From assembly GCA_945859605.1 (NCBI GenBank), contig OX243827.1:24683665-24747664 (forward strand): a DNA stretch of 64,000 bases, written 5' to 3'. The stretch is from Lumbricus rubellus. Its lineage: Eukaryota; Annelida; Clitellata; Crassiclitellata; Lumbricidae. The position numbers and the translations under genes are program-made. Below are positions 58,187 to 64,000 of this stretch, piece after piece. The notes under the pieces were generated by a model that made no database searches, was not told the DNA's origin, and saw only the letters and a program-made list of their open reading frames with translations. The first letter of the stretch is position 1. Every line of letters begins with the position of its first letter.

Positions 58187-61100
58187 TATATAAGGACCCT
58201 TCTTCATATGTCCATTTAAGGGAGGTCAAGGCTGTTTGGCGGTCTGTTTCATCTTCTAAAAGAGAAGTATGTTTGTACATACACATACACACATTATACA
58301 CACGGTTCACGCTTTCGTATGCTCCCGAATTGATTACTGTAATTCCCTTCTCGTTGGTGGTCTGTGTATCTAGCCTCTGAATAGGCTTCCTCAAATAGGT
58401 TTCTGTGGGTGTTGAACAACAATAATTGTCAGTGCTAGTACCTGGGTAATTGTTTAGTAATTGCTTTTCTGTGAGTAATTTCATTGTTCATGTTGAAAAG
58501 TGGTTTGTACTTGCGGGTAGCACTCACATGAATTGTGGTAATTTTGGGTGTGGTATACGGTATCACATGGTTTTCGTTGCGGTTTGCCTGATGATTGATA
58601 TAAGAAGTTGGCGTGTAGGCTTAACTTCGCCACTGTTTGCTCTCTGACATTGCCAGTCCCAAGCCTTTATAAAGGAGGAGGGTAGTGATGTAGCTTTTCC
58701 GGAAAGATATTTTTCCGGAAAGTTTCCGGAAAGTTTCCGGAAACTGTCCGTAGACCGAAAAATATATCTAACACATAATGTCACATTTTCCCTATCAGAA
58801 AACATAGGAAAATTTGAGTTTTTAAAGTTCCTTTTATTGGCAATGTGGGAAATGTTCACCTTCAAGAATTAAATTAAATTTAAATGCTTTCATTAGCAGT
58901 TCAGTTCAGAATATCTGACAATTTGACATTTTGGCAGCTGCTTTGAGCCTGCTCAACTATTTCTTTCACTGTGCTATTTAGGATTATGTTGCAACAGTTA
59001 AATGGTGATGTAAATTAGCTGAATCCTTGAAAGTAAGGAAAGAATGTAAGGGATTTCAGAAGTAATAAATTAAAGAAAATAATTATGGACAGTAAATAAA
59101 TAAATAAGGTTACATAAGATAATAAAAAAGGCTTTTCCTTGTCCATACACCGCTTACTCAAGGCAACAACTCATAGATAGAAAATTTAAACCAAAACATA
59201 TTCTTTGCTGCTTACCAAGAAAAGCAGATTTGAAAATAGATTAGTCTCACACTGCAATGGAATTGCCAATAACATCATATTTAAAGCATAAAATAATTGT
59301 ATGTACTATGTAGGAATTAATCTGTTGCAGTACATATTAAAACATAATTTGGCATCTATAGTGTACTGAATCAATTGCAGTTTTTGTTTCATATTTTCAG
59401 AAGTAAAAAAATAAGAAGTGAGGTGACCAAATCATAAAAAATTTTCTTCATAATAACAGTGAAGTCTGATTGCAATCAATTCTTAAATGTATTGTCGGTG
59501 TATACACTAGTAAACAGTAAGCAATAAGTGTCGTTTATTGAATGAAAACATCAGCAATGACTGAATAATATAGCTTACAGTGATTGATGTTTAAGCATAT
59601 TTATGGATTTAAATTGTTATTTAGTAATATTGCATTGATGGAAAAATATCGGAAATTTTTCGGAAAGTTTCCGGAAAGATACGTCGGAAAGTTTCCAAAA
59701 GTTTCCGGAAAGATATGAAACTTTCCGGGAAAGATTTCCGCCTCACAACACTAGAGGAGGGTGACACTAATCATCTTTGATATGGCACAGTGTACTTAAA
59801 CAGGAAGCTAGCCTACTCTCTTATAACTTTGCCTCTGCACGTGCTTTTGGCAGTGCCAGTCCCTAGCCTGGATAAAGGAGGAGGGTGTCACTAATGATCT
59901 TTGTCAGTACAGAATGCAGTGCTGTTAAACAGAAGCGACCTACTCTCCTATTAAGTATGCGAGTTTCAGGTGGCCATGCTGCCATCGAATTGAATTAAAT
60001 TGAATTGATTTAATTAAATTTAATTAAATTTAATTATATTAAATTGAATTTAATTAAATTGATACATCTGCAATTGTAGGAAGGTATAATTCTAAGGAAC
60101 CGGATTTCAAACGATGGAAGGCCAACTTCCGATGCGCTGTCAACTCTCTTCCGGACGTAGAGGAAGTGAAAGAAAGACGGGGAACAAAAGCCGGCGATCC
60201 CTACAAAGTCTACAAGCTTCTTCCTGCGATTCTACCAAGAAGTAAGAAGTAGACTTGCAGGGTCTATTGAGTATCTACATGATCATTCATTCATTCATTC
60301 ATTCATTCATTCATTCATTCATTCATTCATTCATTCATTCATTCATTCATTCATTCATTCATTAAGAGCATTTATATAGCGCCCCTTCAAGGAACTACTC
60401 AGAGGCGCTCCCAGCCCAACCACGACCAAAGAAAAAAGACTTGAGAGACTTGGAGAACTTGGAGAATGCAGTCGGATGGACAAAAAGTAGAGAGTTTTAT
60501 ACTCAGTTTTATACTTCCACATATTTTGCGTCTCAGATTATTTTTAAAATCGAATTTATCGTGATTATATTCCTTAGGTAGTCGTATAAGTTGACTTAGA
60601 TGTCATTGAAGAAATATTGACTAAAGGTCAACTGAACTGGATATCATCCAAAATCTGGAGGACTGAAAGATGATCTAAATAAAACTTGGAAATTAAAAGA
60701 GACTACATGCTTGTTAGAATCTTGGGGACTGAATAGGTTATAAAAATGGTGGTGTGATGTGTAATGTATTCCAAAACTGGGGTACATTGGGGTCATCCAA
60801 GAACTTTGTAAGAGATTATCTTTTTAAGCTAGAGCTAAAAAGATTAGGCTAGAGCTAAAAGATGAACTCTCTAAACATTAAGATATATTTATTGTATGAG
60901 CTGGTGTAGTGATCTTTTGCTCAATTATGGTGAATTTGTTTGTAAAACAGAACGTCGGCGAGAAAGCGTGAAATCTGCTCAATGTTCTTCGCCTGAAAAT
61001 AGTCCGGTAATAATAAGTATGATGATAATAGTAATATTGATAATTATAATACTAATGATGATACTAATAATGATGATAATAATAGTAATAATGATAATGA

Positions 61101-62813
61101 TGATAATAATAATAATGACTAATTCTTTTGTTTAAAATCGCAATTAACTGTAAAATAACAATAATATTGATATTTATAATGATAGTAATTATGATGGCAA
61201 TATTAATAATGATCACATTGATAATGATAATGATTATAATACTGATAAAAATAATAATGATATGTTAAATCATTGACATATTGTCCAGCAAGAATTTGTC
61301 GATTCTTGAGTCATAAATACTAACGTTATTGATATGAAAGTAATAATGATAATGCGAAGGGAAAGAAGGGGTTGTACAGTTCCAAAAATTCCTTTTAAAA
61401 GTCCCTGAGATTCACACCATAGATTGAATATTCGTGACTTTAGGTTTTAATATTCGTAAATATTCGTGAATATTAAGATTTTTTAATATTCGTAAATATT
61501 CGTAAATATTCGTTAACGAATTAAGGTGAACGATCGAAACCGCAATGTTACTCGGTATTAAGCAGTTTAAGCTTCTGTATGTCTCTATGACATTCACTCG
61601 CATCCAGGGCACAGTTGAATTAAAATATGCGTTGCGCTTAATATGCTGAGAGCAGGATATATTTTGCTTGTAATCTGGCACTATTATTATCTGCGTTGGC
61701 ATTTATATTTACTCATCCTGCTACACTGATATAAAACTACTCTATCATTATACAGTTACTATTAAGCTTATAGGCATAATAGGCAGTTAAAGTTTATTTA
61801 TAATTTAGCCTACTATTGCTGCCAGTAGTCTTTCCAACTGCCATCGGTGAGGCAGTTCGGGGGACAGAAGCCAGACTAAGTGACTTACATTAAGTATTGA
61901 ATGTGATATGAATGCCGCATCGCCCCATTGACCAGACTCAGCAGAGACCTTGAAGGTTTTTTACAATAAAATCTATTAAAGTTATTGTCACTTACTGGTA
62001 TAGGTCTAAGCGTAGACTAACTCAATTTTGTACAATTCATTAAGTAAAAGTTAAACATTTTCATAAATAACAAAACAAGAATTAAGAATTAAGAATTTCT
62101 TGAAAGAACAAGAAGAAATAATTTTTTGAATATTATGAATATTAAGTTGGCAGTTTTAATATTCGTTAATATTCGTGAATATTTGAAAATCTTAATATTC
62201 ATAATATTCGAATACTCAATCTATGATTCACACCCAGAAACAGATAATTTCCCTAGTTTCTTAACTGATTCTGTGTATTGTGCGGCCATTTTCGCTGTAA
62301 AATTCCCAAATGGAAACCCCCAAAAACTCTGTTCTGGCTACAACCTCTACTCTCAGAATTTCATGTCGTCGTGTTTTTTGATCCAGGCGGCGATGGATAC
62401 ATCATCCGCAACCGATGTTCCAGCAGCTGAACCGAAAACGGAACCAAAAATGGAACCGGAACCTCAGCCGGTGGAAGAGCCTCCCCTTCCGCCGGAGCTC
62501 TTCCTGCAGCTGATGCCCCTCCCCAGCGGTTCCGAGTGCGAACCAGTCATGGCGTGGTCGTCAGGTGGGGGCCTCCTTGATGGTGTGCCTGTGAGCACTG
62601 AAATGGAGAACCTCATGATGCTGGACGTGCCACTCATGTGTCTTGAACAAGTCTGCTACACTTCTACTGCTACAAATGGAATGGTTGCCCAGAGGCAGCC
62701 GTCACTTACACTACTTTCTCAGCCTCGGCCTCCTCCTCCACGTCTTGCTCCACCTTCACGTCTTGCTCGACCTCCGCCGCCTCCTTCACCTCCACAGGCA
62801 GCTGCATTTAACA
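50971..62813 (+). CDS. IRF: Interferon regulatory factor with long N-terminal extension (3' end outside window)
   Basis: IRFs are transcription factors binding GAAA-type elements through a tryptophan-cluster helix-turn-helix. Exons 50971-52135, 60080-60241, 60951-61006 and 62387-62813 join in phases 1, 1, 0. The DNA-binding domain spans about residues 330-440. Five Trp at 338, 353, 365, 373 and 384 are spaced 15-12-8-11, matching IRF1-type proteins, with His 367 after W365. Across intron 1, HTG + RYNSKEPDFKRWKANFRCAV forms the recognition helix with R-C-x-x-N-S kept. A basic KRRRES follows, then an acidic Pro/Glu-rich region (PKTEPKMEPEPQP) and a hydrophobic patch (PPELFLQLMPLP). Unusually, ~330 residues precede the domain; most IRFs begin within about ten. 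The last exon leaves phase 1 at gtaaat, so the gene continues right of the window. I cannot assign a vertebrate subgroup. Confidence 0.95.
51445..51765 (+). repeat. 96 bp coding tandem repeat in IRF exon 1
   Basis: ggcaaagata recurs at 51508, 51604 and 51700, a 96 bp period that keeps frame. Each 32-residue unit has two similar halves, GKDNPVTLVLQ and GSQDPVTLVSQ, separated by NPMSQ-like turns. Confidence 0.93.
52195..52294. repeat. AAT and GAT microsatellites
   Basis: aataataataaatta, then a gatgatgat/gacgacgac mix, just after the IRF exon 1 donor. Confidence 0.9.
52298..52683. mobile_element. PIF/Harbinger-type MITE, 386 bp
   Basis: Left end GGCCTAAAAAAAAAAC then TTTGTGTTTCCGGTAAC; right end GGTTACCGGAAACACAACAA then TTCTTACGCC. 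Both are flanked by TAA (52295-52297, 52684-52686), the 3 bp TWA target of this superfamily. No ORF. Confidence 0.87.
52818..52935. repeat. (AAT)n and (GAA)n microsatellites
   Basis: About 30 AAT triplets with few interruptions, then six AAG triplets. Confidence 0.95.
52936..53919. other. IRF intron 1, no gene recognised
   Basis: A decayed stretch at about 53275-53410 (gtcctcctcgttaggcaacg, ccaggccctaggggggggg) looks repeat-like. The remainder is AT-rich. Confidence 0.4.
53920..54320. repeat. Imperfect ~20 bp tandem repeat
   Basis: agcatacaaagtatttatt and agcatacaaaggatgtagt alternate about 18 times with substitutions and small indels. Confidence 0.88.
54321..54954. other. IRF intron 1, low-complexity and unassigned
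   Basis: catgcata-rich tract at 54325-54480, then an internal duplication of ccttcagccc and gatctattgttac (54583, 54612). No gene seen. Confidence 0.45.
54955..55147 (-). repeat. Dispersed ~200 bp repeat, copy 2
   Basis: Reverse complement of the 48778-48985 family; on the minus strand it reads ggctgtttttaaggaatttt and taactgcacagaagtgctt. Confidence 0.8.
55462..55522. repeat. (CA)n microsatellite
   Basis: About 28 CA dinucleotides with two CG interruptions. Confidence 0.97.
55700..55860. repeat. TA-rich simple sequence
   Basis: Imperfect TA tracts with interspersed tatgta; nothing else seen to 56094. Confidence 0.85.
56095..57110 (-). mobile_element. Mariner-type element with C-terminal transposase piece
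   Basis: TIR CAGGGTGGGCCAAAATAAAT and gcaacaactttgacgcc on the left; the reverse complement on the right ends GGCCCACCCTA (last base mutated from G). TA occurs on both sides. At 1016 bp it is too short to encode a full transposase. Confidence 0.93.
56408..56734 (-). pseudogene. Mariner transposase, C-terminal part
   Basis: 108 codons including PENWPPNNPDLNPVDYSIWG, the region around the third catalytic acidic residue, here Asp (mariner-like DDxD rather than the Glu of Tc1). It then runs LKEVILGCWAEI and ends HAVIKARGGHIEYLFD. The catalytic core before this point is missing. Confidence 0.9.
57131..58119 (-). mobile_element. Second mariner-type element, adjacent
   Basis: TIR CAGGGTGGGCCAGCATAAAT then aaccaactttgaatgc; the right end is its reverse complement, GCTGGCCCACCCTG. 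TA occurs on both sides. Length 989 bp. It is separated from the previous element only by a (TA)10 tract (57111-57130). Confidence 0.94.
57401..57775 (-). pseudogene. Mariner transposase, N-terminal part
   Basis: Contains RETRSTRNTVQHILKDDLKL, a second helix-turn-helix typical of mariner DNA-binding domains, and WFCDEKIFMVD, the region of the first catalytic Asp. The rest of the catalytic domain is absent. Confidence 0.85.
58120..58195. repeat. TA-rich simple sequence
   Basis: TA tract directly after the second mariner element. Confidence 0.9.
58196..58682. other. IRF intron 1, unassigned
   Basis: No gene. It ends in the left part of a dispersed repeat (cattgccagtcccaagcc, then aaaggaggaggg) that is interrupted by the next element. 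Confidence 0.45.
58683..59753. mobile_element. hAT-type nonautonomous element, 1071 bp
   Basis: Ends TAGTGATGT and ...ACAACACTA, with multiple ttccggaaagttt motifs near both ends (subterminal repeats). The 8 bp TSD GAGGAGGG is at 58675-58682 and 59754-59761. The interior is AT-rich without an ORF. It is nested in a dispersed repeat whose halves resume on each side. Confidence 0.93.
59848..59915 (+). repeat. Dispersed GAGGAGGG-type repeat, intact copy
   Basis: ttggcagtgccagtcccta, gcctggataaaggaggaggg, tgtcactaatgatctttgt. It is the uninterrupted form of the sequence split by the hAT element just upstream. Confidence 0.75.
59990..60062. repeat. AATT-rich tandem sequence
   Basis: gaattaaattgaatt/taattaaatttaatt units immediately before the IRF exon 2 acceptor. 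Confidence 0.88.
60080..60241 (+). CDS. IRF: IRF exon 2: recognition helix
   Basis: 162 nt, phase 1-1: RYNSKEPDFKRWKANFRCAV, NSLPDVEEVKERRG, AGDPYKVYKLLPAIL. This is the highly conserved half of the IRF DNA-binding domain. Acceptor caattgtag, donor gtaaga. Confidence 0.97.
60283..60445 (-). mobile_element. Microsatellite-tailed retroelement 3' end, best copy
   Basis: (ATTC)n of about 80 bp, then tttatatagcgccccttcaa, ctactcagaggcgctcccag and cccaaccacgac. Its core is shared with the 3' part of the tRNA-derived SINE. Confidence 0.88.
60446..60950. other. IRF intron 2, no feature
   Basis: Unassigned AT-rich sequence containing short repeated phrases such as gctagagctaaaaagatta. Confidence 0.45.
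60951..61006 (+). CDS. IRF: IRF exon 3: basic segment
   Basis: 56 nt, phase 1 to 0: K + RRRESVKSAQCSSPENSP. A possible nuclear-localisation cluster KRRR follows the DBD, as in other IRFs. Acceptor tttgtaaaacag, donor gtaata. Confidence 0.85.
61007..61408. repeat. AAT/GAT-rich intron sequence
   Basis: Irregular ataatgatgataataat to about 61265, then a fragment (61360-61408) of the 48778-type dispersed repeat that is split by the next element. Confidence 0.75.
61417..62225. mobile_element. hAT-type nonautonomous element, 809 bp
   Basis: TIRs CATAGATTGAATATTCG and CGAATACTCAATCTATG, with 8 bp TSD ATTCACAC at 61409-61416 and 62226-62233. The subterminal regions repeat taatattcgtaaatattcg. No ORF. 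Confidence 0.94.
62387..62813 (+). CDS. IRF: IRF exon 4: acidic and proline-rich region
   Basis: 427 nt, enters phase 0, leaves phase 1: AAMDTSSATDVPAAEPKTEP, PPLPPELFLQLMPLPSGSE, MENLMMLDVPLMCL and a poly-Pro tail (RPPPPPSPPQ). Likely the transactivation part. Acceptor ttttttgatccag, donor gtaaat. Confidence 0.88.
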
Positions 62814-62820
62814 GTAAATT

Positions 62821-62885
62821 GATTCATTTATTTATTCATTCCGAGGATTTAAGTAGCGCCTCATCAAGAGACCTACTCTAAACAT
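62821..62885 (-). mobile_element. Retroelement tail fragment
   Basis: tttattcattccgaggattt, agtagcgcctcatcaagag, acctactct; it begins a few bases after the IRF exon 4 donor. Confidence 0.7.
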
Positions 62886-64000
62886 CTGGTTTTTTTTGTT
62901 CTGACTCTAAGAGAGAGTGGTTTTAAAGTCGTTCTGAAAATGGTGTCACAGCGTGAGTTGGAGTGTGGATTCAAATTCGTGTTGCGTTGTCTCTATCAAA
63001 GAAGTCAGGGGATGAATCTTCGGCTGAAAAAAACTCACTAAATATGATGAGCTAAGAGCTCTGCTATTTAGGACAAGGGATTGGACAGTACTAGCAAGAA
63101 ATAAAGAGCTACTGTGGGCTTGGTACTTATATGCCAGCGTGTGTGTATGTGTGTGTGGTCATGCGTGGCTGCGCGTGCCGTATGTGTGTGTGTGCATTTG
63201 TGTGTGTGGGTGTGCGCGTGTGTGTGCATGCGTATGTGTGGGTGTATGTGGGTGTGCGTATGTGTGTGCGTTTGTGTGTGAGAGCACTTATTGTAATGCT
63301 TTCAGATATCTCACAAAAGCTCTGTCTATGTCAGCCCTTTTGATTGTGAAGTAATTATGACCAAAATTCGTCACAGAGTCAATGGTCATAGTTACCTCAT
63401 AACATTCGAACTGCAACAGGTCTCACTCACTTTTTAAAAGTCTCATTCGTGCATACACATTAGAAGAATGTAAATTTATTCGCATCCTGTATTACCGGTA
63501 TATCTCTGTTGTCACTCGCATAATATAATTTTCACTATCACATTTCATATTTACCAATCACTTATAATATTAATTAGATGCCTATCTATAGCGGAAGCCA
63601 TCCATTCTGGTGTGCCTGTTGTTCCTGAACAAACCTTAAATATTTACTTGGTTCAAATGGTTGATTGCTCTAATCTGCTTGATATTGTTTATGTAACTAA
63701 ATTATTAAACACTCGTATCTGTGTTTCCTGGATCAATAAACCGATTGATTGGTTGATTGATTAGTTGGTTGATTGACTGATTGAATGCATGATTGAGTGA
63801 ATGATTGATTACTTGGTTGATTGGTTGAATGCTTGATTGAATGAAAGATTAATTGATTATAGTTGATTGTATGAATGATTGGTTGATTGATCACATGAAT
63901 GATTGTATGAAGGAGTGATTGATTGATTGCTTGGTTGATTGATTGATTGATTGATCGATGGTTGACGCCTTGCTTGAAGTTTGTGGACTACTTGGAGTCT
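62886..64000. other. IRF intron 4, no exon recognised
   Basis: A TG-rich tract at 63135-63285 and an irregular TTGA array at 63735-63960. No further exon found before the window ends. Confidence 0.5.

Overview
This window is animal nuclear DNA. It has large split genes with GT-AG introns, four recognisable animal protein families, tRNA-derived SINEs, many short inverted-repeat DNA transposons and very abundant simple and tandem repeats. An IRF gene and an MZB1/pERp1 homologue, with no vertebrate-specific feature seen, suggest an invertebrate metazoan (mollusc, annelid, cnidarian or invertebrate deuterostome type). I cannot name the species.

Layout. (1) 843-15801, + strand: the last 19 exons (800 codons) of SMG1, the PI3K-like kinase of nonsense-mediated decay, ending in its FATC domain. 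Its introns hold minisatellites, SINEs and a Tc1/mariner-type remnant (13093-14262). (2) About 18.78-27.02 kb: a large inverted structure. Two arrays of a ~340-460 bp composite tandem repeat face each other in opposite orientation. They flank a ~3.3 kb AT-rich centre that holds minus-strand exons of an unrecognised gene and a 500 bp hAT-type MITE. (3) 27348-30547, + strand: a complete ANKRD40 homologue (4 exons, 256 aa). (4) 33150-43710, - strand: a complete MZB1/pERp1 homologue (4 exons, 208 aa, C-terminal KTEL). Its first intron carries a full-length, apparently very young LTR retrotransposon (34991-43231). (5) 50971 to beyond 62813, + strand: an interferon regulatory factor (IRF). Its DNA-binding domain is split by a 7.9 kb intron and is preceded by an unusual ~330-residue N-terminal extension with 32-residue repeats.

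The most unusual objects are two. The first is the LTR element: its single Gag-protease ORF begins inside the 1588 bp 5' LTR and reads straight through the primer-binding site, no reverse transcriptase or integrase is visible, and its 3' region holds three related hairpins with a compensatory base change. The second is the inverted satellite structure with a gene at its centre. Smaller inverted tandem arrays at 5195-6332 and 9943-10135 repeat the same foldback theme.

Many DNA transposons could be delimited exactly from terminal inverted repeats plus target-site duplications: six hAT-type (8 bp TSDs), two mariner-type with transposase pieces plus the third at 13093 (TA), one Harbinger-type (TAA) and one 63 bp piggyBac-type (TTAA). 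All gene models come from reading frame, splice-site phase and family resemblance judged by eye. No database search was run.
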